Assembly (NCBI GenBank): GCA_028701815.1
Contig: JAQVPY010000086.1
Coordinates: 1 to 8,627 of the forward strand
Length of the DNA: 8,627 nucleotides
DNA from: Bacteroidales bacterium
Lineage (GTDB): Bacteria; Bacteroidota; Bacteroidia; Bacteroidales; BM520
Direction: 5' to 3'
In this document: positions 1 through 6,192 of the stretch, piece after piece
Layout: each line of letters starts with the position of its first letter
Position numbering within the stretch: position 1 is the stretch's first letter
The notes under the pieces: generated by a model
What the model was told of the DNA's origin: nothing
The model's database searches: none
What the model saw: the letters and a program-made list of their open reading frames with translations, nothing else
Program-made: the position numbers and the translations under genes

Positions 1-1595
1 GAGTCGGTCGTTACGTTTAACCAGTAGATACCGGCGGAGAGGTCGGCAACACTACCTGTATAAGTATTATTGTTAACGTAATATTCTGCAACTTTTCTTC
101 CTATACTGTTGAAGACCACGATATTAATTATCATATTAGAAGAAACAACAGTAATTTGATCTTTAACGGGGTTAGGATAGATATTAATTTTATTTGACAC
201 TTCATTAATGCCGAGGTAAACGGTTTCACAAGCTTCATTAGAAAGTTCGCTGGTAAGTCCGTTTTCACATACCGTAGCAATTCTGTAGCAATAAGAGCCG
301 ATAGGCATTTCCGTATCGGTATAAGTATTTGAAGAGGCTGTAGCAATATTTACATTATCGCGATAAACGATATATTCAGCAGCACCTTCAACAGCTGTCC
401 AGTCTAAAACGATATTATTATCATCGACAAGAGAAGAAACCAAGTCTGTCGGAGCGTCGCAAGAAGCAGCATCACCGACGAAGTCGATCAAAAAGGACAC
501 GTCAGCGCCGGTAGCGTCAACAGCGGCTCCGATTACGAATCTGCCGTCTGCGCTGACACTGTTGATACTGTAGAAAGACCAGCTTTGAGCGTCTTCCATA
601 CCGCGAGCTTCAGCATAATCGTTGAAAGTAGAGATAGTGCCATCTGTATATCTTACGAAAGCGGTTCTTTCGGAAGGCATTGGAGGCCAACCGCTGCAAG
701 CATAGCCAAAAATAGTACCGTCATCGGTAATACATGTGGGAGATAAATCTCCGGTACCAAGGGAGTTGGAGAAAATTGTTGTGTTTCCGGTTGCTCTTTC
801 CCAAAGGAACCCGTTGACATCGCTATATCCGGTTGCATATTCACCGTTTACAGAAATAGCGAATGTTTCTCCCATATCTTCACTGATGAAAGTATAGCCT
901 TCACCTTCAACCCAAATCACCGGCATCCAGTCGATATGACCGCCTATAACAGTACCGTCATCGCTAACTGTTTCGGGACGACCGACATAAGCGCCATCAG
1001 GGATATCTAACATTTCATATCCTGTATCGGAATTCCATTTATATGGAAATGCGGACCAGTCGGCGGCCCATTGCATTCCTACACAGACAGTTCCTGTAGT
1101 ATTCATCCCCCAGATAGAGTTATATTCTTCAAGTGAAATTTCCGGATAGGCAGGATTCATTCCCAAGAATGTCCATTCTTGAGTTTCAGGTGACCAGAAT
1201 CCGGCAACATTTGCACCTAAGGTTCCGTCAAAATATGCACCTCCGATTACGCCGGTTTCAGATATAGTATATGTTGTCCCTATAATAGCGATAACGCCGG
1301 TTGCTTCAGACCAAAAATATCCTTCATCTGTACCGAAAGAAGTAAGAGTGACAAATTTTCCCGACTGGCTGACGTCATAAGGGAAAGCATATTCGTTTAA
1401 AAGAGTAGTAACCGTAACATTAGATTCCGTATATTTGCTTACTACGGGTTTGTGATTTGTTAAAACGGACTTTTCTTTCAAAACGGGAACGAGAAAGTTG
1501 GTTTTTGCACTTCTATTTTGTGCAGATAAAGAAAAACTGAATAATACTAAAACCAAAAAAGGTATTACTCCATAATACTTTGTAAAGATTTTCAT
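1..1595 (-). CDS. Secreted HAF-repeat / fibronectin III protein with T9SS sorting domain, C-terminus cut by window edge
   Basis: The frame is open from the ATG at 1593-1595 to the left edge, giving 531 residues with no stop; I translated it codon by codon. Residues 1-25 form a signal peptide: MKIFTK, a hydrophobic run, then SLSA before Q26. Residues about 60-360 contain spaced elements such as FWSEATG, FWSPETQ, YKWNSDTG and FLWERATG, each followed by an S-x-(D/x)-G-x-(V/I)-x-G type turn (SDDGTVIGG). This resembles the HAF extracellular repeat, which may fold as a beta-propeller. Residues about 379-463 look like a fibronectin type III domain (CDAPTDL, VLDWTAVEGAAEYIVYRD, YCYRIATV). From about 465 a T9SS type A sorting domain begins (YPNP at 473-476, later LSAGIYWLNV). 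Probably only some 10-15 residues are missing. By family knowledge it should be exported by Sec, then crossed and anchored or released by T9SS. Ligand or enzymatic activity is unknown; no catalytic motif was seen. Confidence 0.88.
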   Translation of the reverse strand, partial: MKIFTKYYGVIPFLVLVLFSFSLSAQNRSAKTNFLVPVLKEKSVLTNHKPVVSKYTESNVTVTTLLNEYAFPYDVSQSGKFVTLTSFGTDEGYFWSEATGVIAIIGTTYTISETGVIGGAYFDGTLGANVAGFWSPETQEWTFLGMNPAYPEISLEEYNSIWGMNTTGTVCVGMQWAADWSAFPYKWNSDTGYEMLDIPDGAYVGRPETVSDDGTVIGGHIDWMPVIWVEGEGYTFISEDMGETFAISVNGEYATGYSDVNGFLWERATGNTTIFSNSLGTGDLSPTCITDDGTIFGYACSGWPPMPSERTAFVRYTDGTISTFNDYAEARGMEDAQSWSFYSINSVSADGRFVIGAAVDATGADVSFLIDFVGDAASCDAPTDLVSSLVDDNNIVLDWTAVEGAAEYIVYRDNVNIATASSNTYTDTEMPIGSYCYRIATVCENGLTSELSNEACETVYLGINEVSNKINIYPNPVKDQITVVSSNMIINIVVFNSIGRKVAEYYVNNNTYTGSVADLSAGIYWLNVTTD

Positions 1596-1641
1596 TAAAT
1601 AAATTTTTTTAAGTTTATAAATGGTTCGATAAATTTCACTG

Positions 1642-1649
1642 CAAAAATA
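1642..1649 (-). promoter_or_regulatory. Candidate -7 box for the secreted T9SS protein
   Basis: Read on the minus strand this is TATTTTTG followed by CA, matching the Bacteroidota -7 consensus TAnnTTTG. It would give a leader of roughly 40 bases before the ATG at 1595. I found no clear TTG at the expected -33 spacing, so this is the weakest of the four promoters proposed here. The AT-rich background makes chance matches possible. Confidence 0.45.
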
Positions 1650-1762
1650 TAAAGAAAAATGGATAATAAAAGTTAAATAATTGTAAAACAAATGGCTACG
1701 CAGATATATCGATATGTTCCTAAATTAATAATGCTAAAAATATCAAATCATGAATAAATAAT

Positions 1763-1770
1763 TATCTTTG
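1763..1770 (+). promoter_or_regulatory. Candidate -7 box for the manC-barrel operon
   Basis: TATCTTTG followed by CA is an exact match to the Bacteroidota -7 consensus TAnnTTTG. Transcription would start near 1775, about 23 bases before the ATG at 1798. This decides the gene start: the in-frame TTG at 1768 lies inside the box and cannot be in the mRNA from this promoter. No TTG is visible at the usual -33 distance. Confidence 0.65.
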
Positions 1771-1797
1771 CAAAGAATAAAAAACATAAAAATCTTT

Positions 1798-2889
1798 ATG
1801 AACAAGAATTACTATGCAATAATAATGGCCGGAGGAGTCGGTTCGCGGTTCTGGCCGATGAGCAGAACATCAAATCCGAAGCAATTTATTGACATATTGG
1901 GGACAGGTTCGTCTTTAATACGACAGTCTTTTGATAGATTGAATAAGATATGCCCTGCCGAGAATATTCTCGTTGTAACAAATGAAATCTATAAGGATAA
2001 AGTATTGGAACAAATTCCTGAAGTTGGCATAGAAAATATACTATGTGAGCCGACGAGAAAGAATACGGCACCGTGTATAGCCTACGCGACCTATAAGATT
2101 ATGAGCAGAGATGCTTCTGCAAAAGTGATCGTTGCCCCTTCTGACCATATAATTCTCAAAGAAGACGTGTTCCTTGCAGTTGCCAACAACGCACTTGAAG
2201 CGGCAGCTAAAAAAGACTGTCTTATCACCCTTGGAATAACTCCGTCGCGCCCTGATACGGGGTACGGATATATTCAAATGGAAGAATCTGCGGCAAACAG
2301 ACTTGATGAGAATATCCTAAAAGTAAAAACTTTTACTGAAAAGCCAAATTACGAAATGGCCCTATCCTTTATCGAAAGCAACGAATTCGTTTGGAACTCA
2401 GGTATCTTTATATGGTCAGTGCAGTCGATTTTGTCCGCTTTCAAAAAATACCTTCCTGAAATGGACGAACTGTTCGCTTCAGGAAAAAGCTCTTTTAACA
2501 CACCTCTCGAAAAAGAGTTTATCAAAAAAATATATCCGGTGTGTCAGAACACCTCTATAGACTACGGTGTGATGGAAAAAGCCGACAATGTATTCGTTTA
2601 TAAAACAGATTTTGGCTGGTCGGACCTCGGAACATGGGGATCTCTCTTTGAAAATAGTGAAAAAGACAACAATAATAACGTGTTAAAAAACGTTGATGTT
2701 ATTGATGAAGAAGCGACAAACTGTATTATCTCTTCATATAAGAATAAGCTTGTCGTCGTCCAGGGTTTGGAAGACTATATCGTAGTTGATGAAAATGATG
2801 TTTTGCTTATCTGCAAAAAATCCGAAGAACAGAAAATAAGACAATTTGTTGATGAGGCCAAACAAAGATTCGGTGAGAAATATGTTTAA
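1798..2889 (+). CDS. manC: Mannose-1-phosphate guanylyltransferase (GDP-mannose pyrophosphorylase)
   Basis: This cytoplasmic enzyme makes GDP-mannose from mannose-1-phosphate and GTP, feeding mannose, fucose or rhamnose sugars into surface glycans. The 363-residue protein begins with the nucleotidyltransferase signature MAGGVGSRFWPMSR (residues 10-23) followed by PKQF (27-30). Further family landmarks are FTEKP (179-183), WNSGIFIW (199-206) and FGWSDLGTW (272-280). The length fits the short, single-domain form; the C-terminal phosphomannose isomerase cupin found in many bifunctional ManC/AlgA proteins is absent. I chose the ATG at 1798. The frame opens at a TTG at 1768, but that codon sits in the -7 box, and the family's core starts only a few residues after the ATG. 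The barrel gene follows after 18 bases without a promoter, so the two are probably co-transcribed. The family is secure; exact sugar preference within the guanylyltransferases is inferred from the motifs. Confidence 0.93.
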   Translation: MNKNYYAIIMAGGVGSRFWPMSRTSNPKQFIDILGTGSSLIRQSFDRLNKICPAENILVVTNEIYKDKVLEQIPEVGIENILCEPTRKNTAPCIAYATYKIMSRDASAKVIVAPSDHIILKEDVFLAVANNALEAAAKKDCLITLGITPSRPDTGYGYIQMEESAANRLDENILKVKTFTEKPNYEMALSFIESNEFVWNSGIFIWSVQSILSAFKKYLPEMDELFASGKSSFNTPLEKEFIKKIYPVCQNTSIDYGVMEKADNVFVYKTDFGWSDLGTWGSLFENSEKDNNNNVLKNVDVIDEEATNCIISSYKNKLVVVQGLEDYIVVDENDVLLICKKSEEQKIRQFVDEAKQRFGEKYV

Positions 2890-2907
2890 CAATTAAAAAA
2901 CAAGAAA

Positions 2908-3618
2908 ATGAAAAACTTTTCCAAAAAATTATTAGTGGCAGTATTTGCTTTTGTAGCGATGTCTTCGATGAATGCGCAGAACTTTAACAAGTCGGATTTT
3001 GCAATTTATCTCGGCGGCTCATTGCCTGTAGGACAGTTTAATAAATGTGAAACAACAGCTCTTGAGACTGTAATCCCTATTGAAAATCAATATGAATCCG
3101 TTTTAGGAAATGCGATGTTCGGAGCGAACCTTGGGTTAAGGTATACTTATCGTTTTGATATCGGTGTTGGCGTTTTTGTAAATGTTGACCTTATTTGGAA
3201 CGCCCTCGATAAGGAAATTAGAGAGCAATATGATGCTATATCCAAAACAAAACCGACGTATGTTAATATTCCTATTTTAGTAGGTGCTGATTATAGATAT
3301 GACTTCTCCTATGAATTTGGTGTATTCGGCGAAGCAGCAATAGGAATGGACCTCTTCAAGAAGACTACGGAGGGATGGAAAGTTAGCGATTCACACCCGT
3401 TGGGTAACGTTAAATATGCTTTAGACGAATCCTTCGCTTATGAAGTTGGTGCCGGTATTATCATCGCCAATACAATTAGTATCGGCGCTCATTTCTATGG
3501 TCTCGGGAACCATGAATTGCAGCCGAAAAACACGGAATATACAGTAACCTATAGTGGAAATTTAATCGGGATAGAAAAAATAAACATGTTTATGCTTAGA
3601 TTAGGATTTCATTTTTAA
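2908..3618 (+). CDS. Small outer-membrane beta-barrel protein
   Basis: The 236-residue product has a clear signal peptide: MKNFSKK, a hydrophobic stretch, then NA before Q24 (likely cleavage after A23). The mature part is built of alternating short beta-strand-like segments rich in Gly and aromatics, such as FAIYLGGSLPVGQF, FGANLGLRYTYRF and VGAGIIIANTISIGAHFYGLG. It ends in MLRLGFHF, with the terminal Phe typical of barrels inserted by the BAM machinery. The size suits an eight-stranded barrel of the OmpW/OprF-like or 'outer membrane beta-barrel' families common in Bacteroidota. It lies 18 bases after manC, with no intervening promoter seen, so it is likely in the same operon. Its last 18 bases overlap the end of the opposite-strand peptidase gene. 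No specific function is recognisable; structural, adhesion or small-molecule roles are all possible. Confidence 0.82.
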   Translation: MKNFSKKLLVAVFAFVAMSSMNAQNFNKSDFAIYLGGSLPVGQFNKCETTALETVIPIENQYESVLGNAMFGANLGLRYTYRFDIGVGVFVNVDLIWNALDKEIREQYDAISKTKPTYVNIPILVGADYRYDFSYEFGVFGEAAIGMDLFKKTTEGWKVSDSHPLGNVKYALDESFAYEVGAGIIIANTISIGAHFYGLGNHELQPKNTEYTVTYSGNLIGIEKINMFMLRLGFHF

Positions 3619-4314
3619 ATCCTTTTCTAATTGTTTTTCTTGACCGTTGCAAAAACTGTTTACCAGCGCGTGAAATTTTGCTCCGTGATTTTTATGTACG
3701 GTATGGCACAATTCGTGAATAATCACGAAATCAATCAGATAGACAGGTATTCTTACGAGATTTTTACTCAAATTTATTGAGTTCCTTACTGTACAGCTGC
3801 CCCATCTTTTTTTAGCGGAGGTTATCTTTAAGCCACTGTAGTGCAGACCGGTTTTCTCTGAGATTAGATTAACGCGGACGGGTAAAATCTTTTTAGCGGC
3901 TTTAAGAAAGAGGCTATTAATAGTGTCTTCTATTTTCTTTTGTGATGATTCTTCAGAGAGATCCGTGTCTGAGGGAAGAAGTACTGTAAAATGTGTCCCG
4001 TTTTCAGAAGAAATTTTTATGGTATTATTGTTGGTAATATTGAGGCAAATATTCACAGAGAAAAGTTCATTATACAAAATCAGTCCCGTGGTATAGGGCT
4101 TTTTAAGGTCTTTAATTTTCCTCAGGTTAGTTATTATCCAGTCTTTTTTTCTTTCGACGAAAGAGTTTGCAGTCTTTAGAGAGCCGAGATAGGGAATAGT
4201 AACGCAGACCTCTCCCGAAGGCTTCACATGAATGCCGTAACGTCTTGCGCGGCGGTTATAGCGAAATTTTACATTTCCGATTTCATCGAAGAAAATGGTT
4301 TGATCCTCTTTCAT
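3601..4314 (-). CDS. YgjP/DUF45-family zinc metallopeptidase-like protein
   Basis: This 237-residue protein belongs to the YgjP (DUF45, WLM-related) family of small soluble metal-dependent hydrolases. HELCH at residues 200-204 is the HExxH zinc motif, and NHGAKF (209-214) supplies the third ligand, H210, at the same spacing as in E. coli YgjP. Just upstream is the family signature KKRWGSC, then NLVRIPVYLIDFVIIHELCH. The N-terminus (FRYNRRARRYGIHVKPSGEVCVTIP) matches the family's usual opening. No signal peptide or membrane segment is seen, so it should be cytoplasmic. Only the ATG at 4312-4314 leaves this N-terminus intact. It lies 4 bases from a strong -7 box, which implies a leaderless or nearly leaderless mRNA. 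The physiological substrate of the family is poorly known; some members are annotated beside restriction systems, but nothing of that kind is visible here. Confidence 0.88.
   Translation of the reverse strand: MKEDQTIFFDEIGNVKFRYNRRARRYGIHVKPSGEVCVTIPYLGSLKTANSFVERKKDWIITNLRKIKDLKKPYTTGLILYNELFSVNICLNITNNNTIKISSENGTHFTVLLPSDTDLSEESSQKKIEDTINSLFLKAAKKILPVRVNLISEKTGLHYSGLKITSAKKRWGSCTVRNSINLSKNLVRIPVYLIDFVIIHELCHTVHKNHGAKFHALVNSFCNGQEKQLEKDLKMKS
3603..3626 (+). terminator. Weak stem-loop over the convergent gene ends
   Basis: AGGATTT (3603-3609) pairs with AAATCCT (3617-3623) around a 7-base loop, followed by three more T's on the plus strand. The structure spans the stop codons of both the barrel gene and the peptidase gene, so it codes the C-termini of both. 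The stem is short and AT-rich, so it would be a weak intrinsic terminator for the plus-strand operon. The minus-strand side has no T-run. It may be chance. Confidence 0.3.
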
Positions 4315-4318
4315 ATTG

Positions 4319-4348
4319 CAAAGATAGTGAAACTGCTCATATTTACAA
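4319..4348 (-). promoter_or_regulatory. Promoter of the YgjP-like gene (-33 TTG and -7 TATCTTTG)
   Basis: On the minus strand TTG (4348-4346) is followed by exactly 19 bases and then TATCTTTG (4326-4319). This is the best two-part match to the Bacteroidota promoter consensus in the window. The -7 box ends only 4 bases before the ATG at 4314, so the expected transcription start falls on or next to the start codon. Confidence 0.7.
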
Positions 4349-4377
4349 GATTTTTCACGGATAATTCCGGCGCCTGC

Positions 4378-4399
4378 TTCGCGCGCGCGCGCGCGCGAA
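4378..4399. repeat. Alternating (CG)9 tract inside a perfect 22-bp palindrome
   Basis: Positions 4380-4397 are nine uninterrupted CG dinucleotides, flanked by TT on the left and AA on the right, so 4378-4399 is a perfect palindrome. A further 5-bp arm, CCTGC (4373-4377) with GCAGG (4405-4409), could extend a cruciform with a 5-base bulge. Alternating CG is the classic Z-DNA-forming sequence. The tract lies in the divergent intergenic region between the peptidase and glnS promoters and does not overlap either -7 box. A small separate inverted repeat, AGGT-GTT-ACCT, follows at 4407-4417. Function is unknown. Confidence 0.9.
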
Positions 4400-4463
4400 A
4401 CTTGGCAGGTGTTACCTTGCGTAGATTTTGGGCTGCAAACTTATCCGATTTTTATAATTTTTA

Positions 4464-4471
4464 TATCTTTG
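4464..4471 (+). promoter_or_regulatory. Candidate -7 box for the glnS-RSH operon
   Basis: TATCTTTG followed by CA matches TAnnTTTG exactly. Transcription would begin near 4476-4478, leaving a leader of about 20 bases before the ATG at 4497. This argues against the in-frame ATG at 4473, which would lie at or upstream of the transcript start. No TTG is found at the usual -33 spacing. Confidence 0.65.
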
Positions 4472-4496
4472 CATGTTGTATATAATTTTACGAAAG

Positions 4497-6191
4497 ATGG
4501 AAGTAGAAGAACCCAAAAACGAGCCGAAATCGCTGAATTTCCTGGAACAGATTATTGAAGAAGATCTAAAGAAACCGGAATATCATAATACCATTCTTAC
4601 CAGATTCCCTCCGGAACCTAACGGATATTTGCATATAGGACACGCAAAAGCTATATGTATAGATTTTGGCCTCGCGGCAAAATATAACGGCAAAACAAAT
4701 TTACGCTTCGACGATACAAACCCTTCTAAAGAAGAGGAAGAATATGTCAATGCTATAAAAGAAGATATCAAGTGGCTCGGTTTCGACTGGAACGGCAGAG
4801 AGTTTTATGCATCAGATTATTTCGACCAACTCTATATCTGGGCAGAAAAACTTATTTTGGACGGTAAGGCATACGTAGACGACCAGTCGGCTGATGTTAT
4901 CAGTCAGCAGCGACAAAATCCTACTGTCTCCGGCATCGAAAGTCCTTTCAGAAACCGCACACCGGAAGAAAACCTCGACCTTTTCAGAAGAATGAAAGCA
5001 GGTGAGTTTAAAGATGGAGAAAAAGTCTTGAGGGCAAAAATAGACATGGCTTCGCCTAATATGCACATGAGAGATCCTATAATGTACAGGATTATGCATG
5101 TAAGACATAACAGAACCGGCGATAAATGGTGTATTTATCCTATGTACGACTGGGCTCACGGACAGTCAGACTATATCGAAGGAATCACACATTCGTTGTG
5201 TACCCTCGAATTTGAAGTCCACAGGCCCCTTTACGACTGGTTCCTCGATCAGGTCTATACTCCGGGCACAATTCGTAATAAACAGCGCGAATTTGCCAGA
5301 TTTAATCTTAGTTATACCGTCATGAGCAAAAGGAAACTCCTCGAGCTTGTAAACGGTAAATATGTCGACGGATGGGACGACCCGCGAATGCCGACAATAT
5401 CCGGTCTCAGAAGAAGAGGCTATACTCCCGAGTCCATAAGAAATTTTGAAGATAAAATAGGCGTTGCCAAACGTGAAAACGTTATCGAAATAGAACTTCT
5501 CGAGCACATGATTCGTGAAGACCTCAATAAAAAAGCTCGGCGTGTTATGGGCGTTATAGATCCTGTGAAACTCGTTATTGATAATTATCCTGAAGGACAG
5601 ACGGAATATTTTATGACAGACAACAATCCCGAAGACCCCGAAGCCGGTCAGAGAGAGGTGCCTTTTACTAAAGAACTGTATATCGAAAGAGACGATTTTA
5701 GAGAGGATCCGCCTGCAAAATTTTTCCGCTTAGCCCTAAATCAGGAAGTACGCCTTAAAAGTGCTTATATTATCAAATGTACCTCTTTTGATAAAAACGA
5801 AAACGGAGAAGTTACAACCATTCATTGCGAATATGACCCCGCAACGAGAAGTGGCGCCCCGATGTCAAATAAAAAGGTTAAAGGCACCTTACATTGGGTG
5901 TCTGCAATTCATGCTATAGATGCTGAAGTAAGGATTTACGACAGATTGTTTAACGACCCCGATCCTGCCGGACACAAAGACATCGATTTTCTTTCGTTTG
6001 TTAACGCCGACTCTATCACAGTTAAAAGTCATTGCAAACTGGAACCCTCTTTAGCCAAAGCACAAAAAGGCGTAGGATACCAGTTTCAGAGAATCGGCTA
6101 TTTCTGTCTTGATAAGTATTCCACAGAAGAACACCTTATCTTTAATAAGACCGTCGGTCTCAAGGATACTTGGATGAAACAAAACAACTGA
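4497..6191 (+). CDS. glnS: Glutaminyl-tRNA synthetase
   Basis: This class I aminoacyl-tRNA synthetase charges tRNA-Gln with glutamine in the cytoplasm using ATP. The 564-residue length is close to the E. coli enzyme. The ATP-site motif RFPPEPNGYLHIGHAKA places HIGH at residues 46-49, and the KMSKS-like loop is VMSKRKL (from residue 275), the form characteristic of GlnRS. LRFDDTNP, YPMYDWAHGQSDYIEGITHSLCTLEF and WDDPRMPTISGLRRRGY are further GlnRS landmarks and separate it from bacterial GluRS. The C-terminal half (from about residue 340) fits the beta-barrel anticodon-binding domains. I start it at the ATG at 4497: the frame also opens at 4473, but that codon is 2 bases after the -7 box, and the added residues are not needed. 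The TGA at 6189-6191 is followed after one base by the RSH gene, so the two are almost certainly co-transcribed. A GlnRS gene implies direct charging of tRNA-Gln. Confidence 0.96.
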   Translation: MEVEEPKNEPKSLNFLEQIIEEDLKKPEYHNTILTRFPPEPNGYLHIGHAKAICIDFGLAAKYNGKTNLRFDDTNPSKEEEEYVNAIKEDIKWLGFDWNGREFYASDYFDQLYIWAEKLILDGKAYVDDQSADVISQQRQNPTVSGIESPFRNRTPEENLDLFRRMKAGEFKDGEKVLRAKIDMASPNMHMRDPIMYRIMHVRHNRTGDKWCIYPMYDWAHGQSDYIEGITHSLCTLEFEVHRPLYDWFLDQVYTPGTIRNKQREFARFNLSYTVMSKRKLLELVNGKYVDGWDDPRMPTISGLRRRGYTPESIRNFEDKIGVAKRENVIEIELLEHMIREDLNKKARRVMGVIDPVKLVIDNYPEGQTEYFMTDNNPEDPEAGQREVPFTKELYIERDDFREDPPAKFFRLALNQEVRLKSAYIIKCTSFDKNENGEVTTIHCEYDPATRSGAPMSNKKVKGTLHWVSAIHAIDAEVRIYDRLFNDPDPAGHKDIDFLSFVNADSITVKSHCKLEPSLAKAQKGVGYQFQRIGYFCLDKYSTEEHLIFNKTVGLKDTWMKQNN

Positions 6192-6192
6192 T

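Noticed and set aside
1706..1715. ATATCGATAT palindrome in the 1596-1797 intergenic region as an operator
   Set aside because: Ten AT-rich bases of symmetry are easily expected by chance here, and it overlaps neither proposed promoter.
1768..1797. Extended N-terminus of the guanylyltransferase from a TTG at 1768
   Set aside because: The TTG lies within the TATCTTTG -7 box, so it would not be in the mRNA; the ATG at 1798 directly precedes the conserved core.
4228..4485. A plus-strand open frame of 85 codons across the divergent region
   Set aside because: It covers the peptidase start, the (CG)9 tract (read as alternating Ala-Arg) and the glnS -7 box; no start signal or family resemblance.
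4473..4496. Extended N-terminus of GlnRS from the ATG at 4473
   Set aside because: It is 2 bases after the -7 box, at or before the expected transcript start, and the eight extra residues add nothing conserved.
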